NCBI RefSeq assembly: GCF_000745265.1
Contig: NZ_JQNN01000002.1
Coordinates: 62,001-126,000 of the forward strand
Direction: 5' to 3'
Length of the DNA stretch: 64,000 bases
Source of the DNA: Massilia sp. 9096
Lineage (GTDB): Bacteria; Pseudomonadota; Gammaproteobacteria; Burkholderiales; Burkholderiaceae_D
Shown here: piece after piece, positions 1 through 8,864 of the stretch
How positions within the stretch are numbered: position 1 is the stretch's first letter
Layout: every line of letters begins with the position of its first letter
Notes under the pieces: generated by a model
Told to the model about the DNA's origin: nothing
Databases searched by the model: none
The model's input: only the letters and a program-made list of their open reading frames with translations
Position numbers and translations under genes: made by a program

Positions 1-52
1 GCCTTGATAACATAAGGAACTGCTGCAAACGAAGCCGTGTACATGGGCCTGC

Positions 53-1126
53 TCAGAAGCTGTGACGCACGCCCACATTAGTCGCTCGGTCGCCGGTGCC
101 GGCGTCGCTGTTGTTGCCAACGGTATAAGCTGCGCCGTTCTTGTTTTTCATCATTCCGTACGACGCGTAAGCGCTCGTGCGCTTCGACAGCGCGTAGACA
201 TAGCCGAGCGCGTACTGCCGTGCATCCTGGTTCTCCGCCGTTTTGTCGTTCTTGCGGATGTAGGAAGTGATCAGCGTGCCGGCGGTACCAACGGGGATCT
301 GGGCGCCAAGCAGCAGGTCGTCGCCTTCCAAGCTCGGATTGAAGACGCGGCCGTACGGGCGGGGCGTGGCGTTGTTCAACGGCGCGCTATTCATTCCCTT
401 GTCCGCGCTGTAGGCGAAGAAGAGTTTGGCCACCTTGAAGTCGTAGTTGGCGACGAAAAGCGTGTTGTGGCCGATGCTGTTCGTGGTAACCGTGGCAGTG
501 TCGTTATTGCGGTTGTTGTAGGCCAGCCGGGCGCTTAAGGGACCGCTCGCGTAATTGAGGCCAAGGTTGAACTGGCGGCCAGCCGTGCTGTTGCCAGACA
601 CTTCGCCAACCGAATACAGGGCTTCAGCCGTGAATCCGTTCGCGGTCGGACTGCTGTAGACGATGGAGTTGTTGGCACGCAGGTTGGCGCCGGCCACAGG
701 AAACAGGTTCTTGGCGCTACCTGCGAGGCCGGCTGCAAACGGGTCGCCAACTTGGCCGAGCGCGTTGTAGGTCAGCGTGTACTGCCGGCCCAACGTTACG
801 GACCCCAGCTTGTTGCTCTTGAGGCCGACGAAGGCCTGGCGGTTGAACGCCTGGCCGGCCACGTCCGACGCGCCGGTATCAATCAGAATGCCGGATTCCA
901 GCACGAACAGGGCTGACAACCCGTTACCCAGGTCTTCCGTCCCCTTGAAACCGAGGCGCGACGCCGACGCGATGCCGCTGCTGACCTTGACAATGTTGCC
1001 GGCGGCGCCGCCGCGTTCAGCCTCAATGCCGGCGTCAAGCAGGCCATAGATCGTGACATTCGATTGTGCGAATGAGGTCTGAGTGATGGCACCCAGTAGC
1101 GCCGTAATGATGATTGTCTTCCTCAA
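53..1126 (-). CDS. Gram-negative general porin (Porin_4/OmpC-like)
   Basis: Outer-membrane trimeric beta-barrel porin of the beta-proteobacterial type. Seen: a signal peptide (KTIIITALLGAITQTSFAQ), then the typical start of the mature protein SNVTIYGLLDAGIE, a SRLGFKGTEDLGNGLSALF block near residue 60 and the C-terminal NVGVRHSF ending in Phe, the outer-membrane assembly signal. The frame is open from an ATG at 1141, but GGAGGAGAG lies just inside that stretch and is well spaced from a TTG at 1126, so I prefer the TTG start (357 aa). It is the last gene on this strand after the CitMHS/AtuA operon and may supply substrate entry for it; the gap of about 180 bp leaves this open. Confidence 0.93.
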   Translation of the reverse strand: MRKTIIITALLGAITQTSFAQSNVTIYGLLDAGIEAERGGAAGNIVKVSSGIASASRLGFKGTEDLGNGLSALFVLESGILIDTGASDVAGQAFNRQAFVGLKSNKLGSVTLGRQYTLTYNALGQVGDPFAAGLAGSAKNLFPVAGANLRANNSIVYSSPTANGFTAEALYSVGEVSGNSTAGRQFNLGLNYASGPLSARLAYNNRNNDTATVTTNSIGHNTLFVANYDFKVAKLFFAYSADKGMNSAPLNNATPRPYGRVFNPSLEGDDLLLGAQIPVGTAGTLITSYIRKNDKTAENQDARQYALGYVYALSKRTSAYASYGMMKNKNGAAYTVGNNSDAGTGDRATNVGVRHSF

Positions 1127-1303
1127 GAGTCTCTCCTCCATGGGTTCTACAAGAAATTTGCAGGCCGTGCGTCCTCAGTCCGGATGCCCGGGGGCTTCGT
1201 GTACGGCCGTGCAGGGATATGACGCCCGGTAGGCCGGGCGCCGGTATCATGTCGATCAGTGTGTGACCGGCGGGCCGTCAAGACCCAGCTAGCAGGCGGG
1301 TCC

Positions 1304-1612
1304 TTACCCGATGTCGATGTCGATGTCGAGGAGTGCAGACCCCAGCGATTTGCCGTGGGCGTCGAGGGCGAGCGAGCGCGTGACGCCACCACCAAGGGCG
1401 CCATACATGACAAAGTTCATGGCGCCGAGTCCGGGCAGGAGGAAGCGCTCGACATGGCCATGTACGATGCCCGCAAAGTGGGCTCGGACGCGTTCGGTGG
1501 TTACGTGTCGTTCGAGCAGTGCATAGTCTTCGATTCGGTAAGCAATCAGCGACAGGTTCGAAATATCGCCCTTGTCGCCGGCGCGGGCATGTGCAATCTC
1601 ACGAACTTTCAT
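1304..1612 (-). CDS. AtuA-related small protein (AtuA-like C-terminal domain)
   Basis: A 102-aa protein beginning MKVREIAHARAGDKGDISNL, the signature of the small domain that follows or is fused to AtuA/DUF1446 proteins; the GDKG(D)ISN motif is clear. In other bacteria this domain is the C-terminal part of AtuA, of the acyclic terpene (citronellol/geraniol) utilisation pathway, or a separate subunit as here. Its ATG lies 1 bp past the stop of the upstream DUF1446 gene, and GAGGAG inside that gene serves as ribosome site, so the two are translationally coupled. The exact substrate is unknown. Confidence 0.85.
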   Translation of the reverse strand: MKVREIAHARAGDKGDISNLSLIAYRIEDYALLERHVTTERVRAHFAGIVHGHVERFLLPGLGAMNFVMYGALGGGVTRSLALDAHGKSLGSALLDIDIDIG

Positions 1613-1613
1613 C

Positions 1614-2951
1614 TCAGATCTCCTCGAAGTTGATGGCGGGGCGCACCTGTGCCGCCGGTATCATGGTGGAACGCACTGCCACCACTTGGCGTGCGGACTT
1701 GGTAGCGCCACCGCCGCCTGCCGGTCCGCAGGTGTACAAGGTCTCGACCTCGTTTCCGACGCGCACCGCCTCCTGCATGCTGTCGGCGCGGCCCGTTACG
1801 CGCAGGCGCACCTCATAGGGTTCCGGATGCCCTGCGGTCAATTGGTCGCCGTGGATCGAGTTCAAGCCGATCAGGTCGAAGCGGACTTCGTTCCGCGCCA
1901 CGCCGGTGATCCTAAACCGTTCGGCGACGATTTCCTGTGCCAGCCGCGCGCGCGCGACAGCGCCCGGTCCCGCGTAGGAAATCTGTCCTTCGCCGACGTA
2001 GCTATCGACATAGCCGATGGATACTTTGAGCAGGCCGCTCTTCGGATGGCCGGTGGCGCCGCGGACGGCGATGCGGTCCGGTCCGAGCTGGGTCATGGAA
2101 ACGCCCGAAAAGTCGGCGACCACGTCGGGCGTGAGGTAGGCCGCCGGATCATGGATCTCGTACAAGAGCTGTTCGGTGCAGGTTGCCGTCGTGACGGCGC
2201 CGCCCGACCCGGCCACCTTGGTGATTTCGAGGGAGCCGTCCTCAGACACGACGCCGATGGGAAAGCCGAGGCGCGCGAGGTTCTCCACGTCCTTGTAGCC
2301 GGGATCGGCGAAATAGCCGCCGCTGATCTGGCCCCCGCATTCGAGCAGGTGGCCGGCCAGCGTTCCCTGTCCAAGGCGTTCCCAGTCGTCGGCAGCCCAG
2401 CCGAATTCGTAAATCAACGGCGCCAGTACCAGCGCCGGATCGGCAACGCGTCCGGTGACGACGACATCGGCTCCCTGCGCCAGCGCATCAACCAGCGCTT
2501 GCGCACCAAGGTAGGCGTTGGCTGACAGCAAACGCTCGCCTAGTTCGGCCACTGGTGCCCCGGTGTCGTCCTCGTAGCCGCCGTCCCGCAACTGGTCCAG
2601 CACATCGTCACCGACGACGGCTGCAATCTTGAGCTTGGCTAGGCCCAGTGCATGCGCCACCTGCTTGATCTTCGCCACGGCGGCGAGCGGATTGGCCGCG
2701 CCCATGTTGGTGACGATCTTAATACCCTTTTTGCTGCAGGTCCGCAGTACGGCAAGCATGCGCTGCTCCAGCAAGGGATCGTAGCCGAGCGCCGGATCGT
2801 TCATCCTGGCCTGCTGGGCCAGCGCAATGGTGCGCTCGGCCAAACATTCGAAGACCAAGTAGTCGATGTCGCCCTTTTCGGCCAGTTCCAGCGCCGGCTC
2901 GATGCGGTCGCCGGAATATCCGGCTCCGGCGCCGATGCGTATTTGTTTCAT
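1614..2951 (-). CDS. Acyclic terpene utilisation AtuA family protein (DUF1446)
   Basis: A 445-aa full-length DUF1446 protein. Seen: N-terminal MKQIRIGAGAGYSGDRIEPA, then LVFECLAERTIAL, VTNMGAANP and VVTGRVADPAL blocks, all typical of the family. AtuA is required for citronellol/geranyl-CoA catabolism in Pseudomonas, but its reaction is not firmly established, and DUF1446 genes also occur beside organic-acid transporters. Here it sits between a CitMHS transporter (11 bp gap) and the small AtuA-like protein, under a divergent LysR, which suggests a carboxylic-acid or CoA-ester pathway rather than terpenes specifically (inference). Confidence 0.9.
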   Translation of the reverse strand: MKQIRIGAGAGYSGDRIEPALELAEKGDIDYLVFECLAERTIALAQQARMNDPALGYDPLLEQRMLAVLRTCSKKGIKIVTNMGAANPLAAVAKIKQVAHALGLAKLKIAAVVGDDVLDQLRDGGYEDDTGAPVAELGERLLSANAYLGAQALVDALAQGADVVVTGRVADPALVLAPLIYEFGWAADDWERLGQGTLAGHLLECGGQISGGYFADPGYKDVENLARLGFPIGVVSEDGSLEITKVAGSGGAVTTATCTEQLLYEIHDPAAYLTPDVVADFSGVSMTQLGPDRIAVRGATGHPKSGLLKVSIGYVDSYVGEGQISYAGPGAVARARLAQEIVAERFRITGVARNEVRFDLIGLNSIHGDQLTAGHPEPYEVRLRVTGRADSMQEAVRVGNEVETLYTCGPAGGGGATKSARQVVAVRSTMIPAAQVRPAINFEEI

Positions 2952-2961
2952 GTGATGCTCC

Positions 2962-4260
2962 TTACAGTGGGAAGACCCCGATGACGATGCAGGTCATGGT
3001 CATCAGGATCGACGCCGCAAACAAAAATTTGAAGGTGTATTTCTGGTGGTCGGCCAGGTCGATGCCGGCAAGACCCGCAACCAGAAAAGTCGCCGGGGTC
3101 AAGGGGCTGACGGGGAAACCCGTCGTCATCTGGCCCAGCAGCGCGGCCTGCGCCACCTGCACGGGCGGCACGCCCAGCATGTGGCTCACCTCGGCCACGA
3201 CCGGCAATACGCCGAAATAGAACGAGTCCGGATCGAACAGCATAGACAGGGGCATCGACAGCACGCCCAGCACAGCCGGAATGTGCGATGCCAGTTCCGC
3301 CGGTACGAAGCCGACCGCCGTCGCCGCCATCGCCTTAAGCATGCCTGACTGAGTCATAATTCCTGTGAAGACGCCTGCCGCAAACAGGATGCCGGCCATC
3401 AGGAGCGCCGCCTTGGCGTGTGCATCGATGCGGGCGCGCTGCTGCTCGACGTTTGGATAGTTGATCATCAGAGCAAGGACTACGCCGACCATGAACATCA
3501 CAACCGGGTCGACCTTGCCGCTGATCATCACGCCGAGTACGATAGTCGTCAGCACGATGTTCATCCAGAAGTTTCGAGGGCGCCGGATAAGCTTTTCGGC
3601 ATCGGTCAGTTCATGCGTGTGGGTGAATCCGGTCGGCGCGCCATCGCGAAGGCCCAGACGAATCTCTTCCTTTCGGCCCAACCACCAGGCCGCACCGAAA
3701 ACGAAGACCAGGCCAACCAGTTGCACGGGGATCAGTGGCATGAAAATGTTGCTGACAGGGATGTGTAGCGAGGCGGAGGCGCGGATCATCGGGCCGGTCC
3801 AGGGCAGGAAGTTGACGCCTGCCGCCAGCGAGGCGACGCAGGCTAGGATGCGCTTGTCGATGCCAAGCCGCGTATAAAGCGGCAGCATCGCCGGTATCGT
3901 CACTAGGAAGGTCACCGCCCCCGAACCGTCCAGATGGATCAGCAGCGCCAGAAGTGCCGTACCGGGCACGATGCGCGACGGGCGGCTCCCGACCACGCGC
4001 AGGATGCCGGTGATGACCGGGTCGAGCATCCCGGCATCCGTGACGATACCGAAAAACAGGATCGCAAAGACGAACATGCCGGCGACTGGTGCGATCTTCG
4101 TGATGCCGCCGACGACGAACTTCGAGGTTTCCATGCCAAAGCCGCCAAGCAGCGAGGCGGCAATAGGAATGGAGATCAGCGCCACGAGTGGCGACATCTT
4201 TTTAGTGAGTATCGACGCCAGTAACAAGGCGATCGTGGCCAGGCCGAGCACTGCCAGCAT
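2962..4260 (-). CDS. CitMHS family citrate/organic-acid:cation symporter
   Basis: A 432-aa polytopic inner-membrane protein with about 11-12 hydrophobic segments. Seen: MLAVLGLATIALLLASILTKKMSPLVALISIP at the N-terminus, the LIHLDGSGAVTFLVTIPAMLPL loop and the MTTGFPVSPLTPATFLVAGLAG block, all characteristic of the CitM/CitH metal-citrate symporters. Family members import citrate with H+ and a divalent cation. First gene of a three-gene operon facing away from the LysR gene at 4392; the shared 131-bp region is AT-rich. Substrate specificity cannot be read from sequence alone. Confidence 0.92.
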   Translation of the reverse strand: MLAVLGLATIALLLASILTKKMSPLVALISIPIAASLLGGFGMETSKFVVGGITKIAPVAGMFVFAILFFGIVTDAGMLDPVITGILRVVGSRPSRIVPGTALLALLIHLDGSGAVTFLVTIPAMLPLYTRLGIDKRILACVASLAAGVNFLPWTGPMIRASASLHIPVSNIFMPLIPVQLVGLVFVFGAAWWLGRKEEIRLGLRDGAPTGFTHTHELTDAEKLIRRPRNFWMNIVLTTIVLGVMISGKVDPVVMFMVGVVLALMINYPNVEQQRARIDAHAKAALLMAGILFAAGVFTGIMTQSGMLKAMAATAVGFVPAELASHIPAVLGVLSMPLSMLFDPDSFYFGVLPVVAEVSHMLGVPPVQVAQAALLGQMTTGFPVSPLTPATFLVAGLAGIDLADHQKYTFKFLFAASILMTMTCIVIGVFPL

Positions 4261-4352
4261 AATTGTCTCCGGTTGTATTGTCGTGTGCCGATCGTTGCGG
4301 CACTAACAACGAGTCTGGAGTAGAGGTTTTATCTTGTAAAATGAAATCTTTC

Positions 4353-4381
4353 GATTGATTATCTTGTTTTTCAAATTAATC
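4353..4381. promoter_or_regulatory. Candidate LysR operator between citMHS-type operon and its regulator
   Basis: Interrupted dyad GATTGATT (4353-4360) / AATTAATC (4374-4381), 7 of 8 pairs matching, in the AT-rich divergent intergenic region. It fits the size of a LysR-type site. Inference from position and symmetry only. Confidence 0.4.
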
Positions 4382-4391
4382 AGGTGGGGCC

Positions 4392-5315
4392 GTGCTACCG
4401 AATATCTCGACCAAACAGCTGCAAGCCTTCCTGGCGCTGGAGGAATGCCGCCACTTCACCCGCGCGGCGCAGCGTTGCCACCTGTCGCAATCGGCCTTTA
4501 GCGTGGTGATCCGAAAACTAGAAGCGGCGGTCGGCGCAAGACTGGTCGAGCGCGACACGCGCAATGTCACGCTGACGTCGGAAGGAACGTTGTTCGTCGC
4601 TGTTGCGCGCGCGTTGCTATCGGACCTGGATGCTGCCTTCACCGACATGGGCGACTTCATCGCACGCCGCAAAGGCAGAGTAGCGCTGGCGGCGCTGCCA
4701 TCGCTGGCGGCCAATGCACTGCCGGCGGTCATCGCCGAATACAAGCAAGCCTATCCCGGCATCACGGTTCAGTTGTTCGATTCTCTCTCGGACCAGTGCC
4801 TGCATATGCTTCGGCAGGGGAAGGTCGACCTGGCTCTGACCGCGCCCGGCGCCAATCTGGCGGAATTCGCCACGCGCACACTGTGCAGCGATCCGTTTTA
4901 CCTCGTGTGCCGGTTCGACCATGCCCTGGCCAATAAAGAAAAGATCGCGCTGGAAGACCTTACCGGTTGCGAGCTGATTCATCTGGCGCCATCGACCAGC
5001 GTGCGCCAGCACGTTGACCAACTGACGCACGGCATCGCGGTACATCATTCCGGACTGGAGGTGGAGCATCTGGCGACAGTCGCCGGTCTGATAGGACGCG
5101 GTCTGGGGGTGAGCCTGGTACCGGAGCTGACGCTGTTCCAGTTTCGTAGCATGGATTTGGTGGCGATCCCGCTGGACACGGACATCGTTACACGTCCGAT
5201 CCTGATCGTACAGCACAAGGAACGACCTTTGTCGAACGCTGCACATGGCATGCTAGAGCTCATCGAGATGCGCCTGCGTTCCACCGGGAAGATCCGCCGC
5301 GAGCTACTGGGATAG
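4392..5315 (+). CDS. LysR family transcriptional regulator
   Basis: A 307-aa LysR regulator. The N-terminal winged helix is clear (TKQLQAFLALEECRHFTRAAQRCHLSQSAFSVVIRKLE), followed by the periplasmic-binding-protein-like effector domain from about residue 92. The start is a GTG at 4392 with AGGTGGG immediately upstream. Divergent from the CitMHS/DUF1446/AtuA-like operon, which it most likely controls in response to the transported acid or a product. Confidence 0.92.
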   Translation: MLPNISTKQLQAFLALEECRHFTRAAQRCHLSQSAFSVVIRKLEAAVGARLVERDTRNVTLTSEGTLFVAVARALLSDLDAAFTDMGDFIARRKGRVALAALPSLAANALPAVIAEYKQAYPGITVQLFDSLSDQCLHMLRQGKVDLALTAPGANLAEFATRTLCSDPFYLVCRFDHALANKEKIALEDLTGCELIHLAPSTSVRQHVDQLTHGIAVHHSGLEVEHLATVAGLIGRGLGVSLVPELTLFQFRSMDLVAIPLDTDIVTRPILIVQHKERPLSNAAHGMLELIEMRLRSTGKIRRELLG

Positions 5316-5334
5316 CAGGCTGCCGGCCCAATCA

Positions 5335-6081
5335 GGTTTTGTCGCGTTAGCAATCTTAGAGTTAGATCCTCCTGGCGAAGAGCGTCCTCTTCAGACTGGA
5401 CGGACCAGTCCTGCCAGCGCATAGAATTGGTCTGTAACCGACATGGTGGCGACGCCATTGATCGCAAACTGGCCTTTGCGGATCATGTGCATGAGCTCGA
5501 TCCCAGCGAGCACACTCAAGGCCGCCCGAACCGACTTGAAACCCAGCATCGGCTTGGTCACGCGCTTGATTGCACGATGATCCTGTTCGACGATGTTGTT
5601 AAGGTATTTGACCTGGCGTACGGTGATTGGCACTACCATGCCGACATTGATCTCATCGATGGCGGCCTTAATGGCGCCGCTTTTATCCATCGCGATCTTT
5701 TCCGGAGTACCGTTCTCACGCATGGCTTTGTCGAAAAACCGCCGGGCGTCCGTGATGTCACGGGTGCCGTCAGCAGGAAATCTACGGTCTTTCCTTCCTT
5801 GTTGACAGCACGGTAGAGATACTTCCAGACGCCCTTGACCTTGATGTACGTCTCGTCCATTCGCCAGCTGGAGCCGACCTTGCGCTTGTGCTCGCGTGAC
5901 AGCTTCTCGATCAGTGGCAGTAAGCGGATGGCCCAGCGGTTGACTGTCGAATGTCGACCGACACGCCTCGCTCTTCCATTATCTCTTCGATGTGCCGGTA
6001 GCTCAGCTGGTAGGCCGCGTACCAACGGATGCACACCAGGATGACGTCGATCGGAAAGCGCATTCCTTTGAAGCCGAGCAT
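5335..6081 (-). pseudogene. IS6-family transposase, inactivated by frameshifts (IS remnant)
   Basis: Three frames together make an IS26-like DDE transposase: N-terminal MLGFKGMRFPIDVILVCIRWY with IEEIMEERGV (start near 6081), middle SSWRMDETYIKVKGVWKYLYRAV (near 5800-5870), C-terminal YLNNIVEQDHRAIKRVTKPM (near 5540-5600). Two frame changes, around 5720 and 5960, destroy the gene. The left end GGTTTTGTCGCGTT at 5335 matches the left end of the related copy at 53144 (GGTTCTGTCGCATT). No matching right inverted repeat was found, so the upstream end is lost. Confidence 0.85.
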
Positions 6082-6109
6082 GTCGGGACGTCGAGTGTTC
6101 GAGTGCTGC

Positions 6110-6165
6110 AGTCTACCCGGTAGCGGACGGTCAGTGCGGCTCAGTGTACCCGGCTGTTGCCTGTA
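6110..6165 (+). repeat. CBR1, degenerate cassette-border repeat
   Basis: CCGGTAGCGGACGGTCAG followed by a diverged centre and GTTGCC; the same 18 bases occur in the full copy at 41919. Lies between the dead IS6 and the stop of the DUF1330 gene. Outer arms not recognisable. Confidence 0.5.
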
Positions 6166-6193
6166 GAGCAATTACATGGTTTTGGTTGACGTC

Positions 6194-6481
6194 CTACGAC
6201 ATTCCTTCAAGCAGGACAAACGTCCCGCTCGCCGCGCCAGCGCGCAGCTGCCTTGCGGCCCGGTACGCCGGGCTGTCGTAAAAGCGCCTTGCCTCCTCAA
6301 ATGACTCGAACTCGAACACTACGTGCCGTTCGTGGGTCGAGCCCTCCAGGTTCTCGTACCGTCCGGCAGCGATCAGCTTTGGCGCGAACGGCGCCATCGC
6401 CTCGGCCGCGGCTTTTGCGTAAGCCGCATAGGTGTCGGTATCCAAGATGTTGACGTGTCCGATCAAATATCCTTTCGGCAT
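6194..6481 (-). CDS. DUF1330 domain protein
   Basis: A 95-aa protein, MPKGYLIGHVNILDTDTYAAY..., with the DUF1330 pattern: an initial beta strand, YAAYAKAAAEAMAPFAPKLIAAGGRY-like helix, and VVFEFESFEEARRFYDSPAY. These are dimeric ferredoxin-like (dimeric alpha-beta barrel) proteins with no defined reaction. The open frame extends upstream, but the ATG at 6481 is the family start. It starts 2 bp before the end of the next upstream gene's coding region on the same strand and is therefore co-transcribed with the flavodoxin-like gene. Confidence 0.88.
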   Translation of the reverse strand: MPKGYLIGHVNILDTDTYAAYAKAAAEAMAPFAPKLIAAGRYENLEGSTHERHVVFEFESFEEARRFYDSPAYRAARQLRAGAASGTFVLLEGMS

Positions 6482-6482
6482 G

Positions 6483-7067
6483 TCACTCTCCCTGACTGGA
6501 CCGGAACTGCGTGGCGATCGTTGCAACCCGTGCGCCGTAGTAGCGTGCAGTCTCAAGGTCGCCGGTCGACATCTCCTCGGGCGACGCGTCAGCCGGCGTC
6601 TGCGCCATCGGCCCAATGTAGGCGCCCATCCGATTCAAATCGTCGCGCTGCGAAGATTTCAGATTGGCTGGCTTGATGTCCATGCTGACCCAGATGCCGC
6701 CGTGCTGCCCGGCGAGCAGGAAAAAGTAGGCGAGGGTGTTGAGCTTGTCGCCATTGATGCTGGCGCTGTTCGTGAAGCCACCAAATATCTTGTTTTGCCA
6801 GCGACCTTCGAACCAGGGTTTCGAGGACGCGTCCGCGAATTTTTTGAACTGCCAGCTGGGGCCTCCCATGTAAGTCGGCGAACCGAACAGGATCGCATTG
6901 GCGTCGGCGAGCAGGGGCCAAGCCTCGTCGCTGAGGTTACCGTCCTGATCGATGGCGAGCAGGATTGCGCCGGCCCCTTTGGCGACTGCCGCTGCCATGC
7001 GAGCGGTATGCCCGTAGCCGGAGTGGTAAACGACGACTGTTTTGATGGTCGAAGAATGTTGCGTCAT
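6483..7067 (-). CDS. Flavodoxin-fold NAD(P)H-dependent oxidoreductase (WrbA-like)
   Basis: A 194-aa protein with the FMN phosphate loop YHSGYGHTARMA near residue 14, GSPTYMGGPSWQFKKF near residue 62 and GGFTNSASINGDKL near residue 93. These mark the flavodoxin_2/WrbA-like quinone or flavin reductases. The ATG at 7067 follows AAAGGAGCC, so the longer frame from 7112 is not used. Divergent from the LysR at 7184 and co-transcribed with the DUF1330 gene. The likely role is two-electron reduction of quinones or other electrophiles. Confidence 0.88.
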   Translation of the reverse strand: MTQHSSTIKTVVVYHSGYGHTARMAAAVAKGAGAILLAIDQDGNLSDEAWPLLADANAILFGSPTYMGGPSWQFKKFADASSKPWFEGRWQNKIFGGFTNSASINGDKLNTLAYFFLLAGQHGGIWVSMDIKPANLKSSQRDDLNRMGAYIGPMAQTPADASPEEMSTGDLETARYYGARVATIATQFRSSQGE

Positions 7068-7154
7068 GAAGGCTCCTTTGTTCTGCATCGTCCCCATGGA
7101 CGAAATAGGCAATCAGTCTACTGAGCCGGAAATGAGTTATAAAGTACGCCAGAA

Positions 7155-7164
7155 AGAACGTTCT
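7155..7164. promoter_or_regulatory. Candidate LysR operator AGAACGTTCT
   Basis: Perfect 10-bp palindrome AGAACGTTCT in the divergent region between the WrbA-like operon and the LysR gene, 20 bp before the LysR start, suited to autoregulation. Positional inference. Confidence 0.4.
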
Positions 7165-7183
7165 GTTACTTAATTGGTGAACA

Positions 7184-8089
7184 ATGCAAAACTTGGATGC
7201 GCTGTTGATCTTTGCCCGCGTGGCGGAAATGTCGAGCTTCACGCGCGCTGCCGACAGCCTCGGCATCCAGAAAGGGCGCGTCTCGGCCGTGATCCGTCAA
7301 CTCGAACACGACCTGGGCGTGCCGCTGTTGCACCGTACTACGCGGAGCGTGCAGCTGACCGAAGACGGCCGCGCCTTTTACACGCGCGCATGCGATCTAG
7401 TGGCCGAATTCCAGGAACTGGAATCGATGTTTGCGCCGAACGGCGCGCTACTGCGCGGAAAGCTGCGTGTCGACATGCCGACCGAGCTGGCGCAAAGCGT
7501 GGTGGTGCCGGCGCTACCGCAGCTGATGGCAGCGCATCCCGAGCTGGAACTGGAACTGTCGAGTACCGACCGGCGCGTCGACTTGGTGCAGGAAGGCTTC
7601 GATTGCGTCATCCGGCTGGGGCCAATCGGCGACGAGAGCCTGATTGCGCGGCCGCTTGGCAAGCTGCGTATGATTAACGCGGCTAGCCCGGGCTATTTGG
7701 CGCAGTTCGGCACGCCGCAGTCGCTGGAAGACCTGCGCAGCCAAGGACATCGGATGGTACATTACGCACGCACGCTCGGGGCCAGGCCAGCCGGCTGGGA
7801 ATACCCGGATGGCGACGGTTATGCGGCGCTCGCGCTGCCCGGCACCATGCAATTCAATAATGTGCAGACCTATCATGCCGCCGGCCTGGCAGGCGTTGGC
7901 CTGATCCAGGCGGGGTATTCGGCGCTCGCGCACCACCTCGCAGACGGTACTCTCGTGGAGATCCTGCCCGACCTGAGGCCGGAACCGCTTGACGCATGGC
8001 TGGTCGTAGCGCACCGGCGCAGTCTGTCGCAGCGCGTGCGGACCTTCATCCGGTGGGTCGAAGAGGTACTGGCGCCGTATTTCGACTGA
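7184..8089 (+). CDS. LysR family transcriptional regulator
   Basis: A 301-aa LysR protein: helix-turn-helix MQNLDALLIFARVAEMSSFTRAADSLGIQKGRVSAVIRQLE, followed by TTRSVQLTEDGRAFY and the effector domain (SGKLRVD-type strand at LRGKLRVDMPTEL). It belongs to the CrgA/AaeR-like subgroup common in beta-proteobacteria. Divergently placed next to the flavodoxin-like oxidoreductase/DUF1330 pair, its probable target. Confidence 0.93.
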   Translation: MQNLDALLIFARVAEMSSFTRAADSLGIQKGRVSAVIRQLEHDLGVPLLHRTTRSVQLTEDGRAFYTRACDLVAEFQELESMFAPNGALLRGKLRVDMPTELAQSVVVPALPQLMAAHPELELELSSTDRRVDLVQEGFDCVIRLGPIGDESLIARPLGKLRMINAASPGYLAQFGTPQSLEDLRSQGHRMVHYARTLGARPAGWEYPDGDGYAALALPGTMQFNNVQTYHAAGLAGVGLIQAGYSALAHHLADGTLVEILPDLRPEPLDAWLVVAHRRSLSQRVRTFIRWVEEVLAPYFD

Positions 8090-8205
8090 TGTGGACAAAA
8101 CCCGTTAAGGCCGGAGAAGTCAGCAGGCTTCCGGCTCAGACGCTAGAACAGCCGACCACATCGTGTAGTGGACCAAATACGTCTATACGAGACTAGGTAT
8201 GCCTT

Positions 8206-8685
8206 CTACAAACTTTGGGACTGCCACAGTAGGCCGTTTTCGACCCGAAGTGGACCTGCAGGACAGTTATGATGAGGCAAACCACTCGACTCCACCAGCA
8301 GAAAAATGCGATTCCCTTCTCTGTCTGGCCCGCGCACTAACGACTGTAGATGAAGTAGGAAACCTGCCAAATCCATTGGGTTCGTGTCGAGTGGCTTCCA
8401 TGGCAGCAGCTGTGTCCACCGCGCGCCGGCATCCATCAATTCCTCTGCCGAAGCGTCTCTAATTGCAGCCTGCAGGGAGTCGCTGAGTTCGCTGAACGGT
8501 TCAGAGGACGCCGGTACTGGGTCAGCAGAAAATACGGCTGTTCCCGTGAGTACTTCGCCTAGCGAAGTCAGCGCACTGGCGTCTGGAATTGTGATGCCGG
8601 TACAGGGGAATCGATCACATGCTTCTTCAACGCTGCAAGTAACGATCTGCTCCCTTTTGCTTCCGAAAAAATTAACGGGGATCAT
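8206..8685 (-). CDS. Hypothetical protein, array gene
   Basis: A 159-aa acidic protein, start ATG at 8685, no signal peptide or membrane segment, family not recognised. It has a Ser/Ala-rich middle (VPASSEPFSELSDSLQAAIRDASAEELM) and PMDLAGFLLHLQSLV. It stands alone with CBR2 48 bp upstream, the same layout as the array genes further right, so I treat it as an outlying member of the array. Confidence 0.6.
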   Translation of the reverse strand: MIPVNFFGSKREQIVTCSVEEACDRFPCTGITIPDASALTSLGEVLTGTAVFSADPVPASSEPFSELSDSLQAAIRDASAEELMDAGARWTQLLPWKPLDTNPMDLAGFLLHLQSLVRGPDREGNRIFLLVESSGLPHHNCPAGPLRVENGLLWQSQSL

Positions 8686-8732
8686 GTATGCGCGTCTGGC
8701 CTCATTGTCCGGAAAACCATATTAGGCCCGAG

Positions 8733-8835
8733 GTCCGCTCCTGGCCGGTAGCAGCCGGTTGCAACCAGCATAGCATGTTGTCGGGCGACAATTCTGAATG
8801 TCATGACAGACTGATTCCGAACCATTGCAGACGTT
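8733..8835 (+). repeat. CBR2, full cassette-border repeat
   Basis: Starts GTCCGCTCCTGGCCGGTAGC, centre CCAGCATAGCATGTTG, ends CCATTGCAGACGTT. First full copy in the window. Confidence 0.85.
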
Positions 8836-8864
8836 GTGCAGCAAAAACTATTGGTTTGGGGGTT

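Noticed and set aside
6081..6171. Right inverted repeat of the first IS6 remnant
   Set aside because: No sequence matching the left end was found; the stretch fits a degenerate CBR better.
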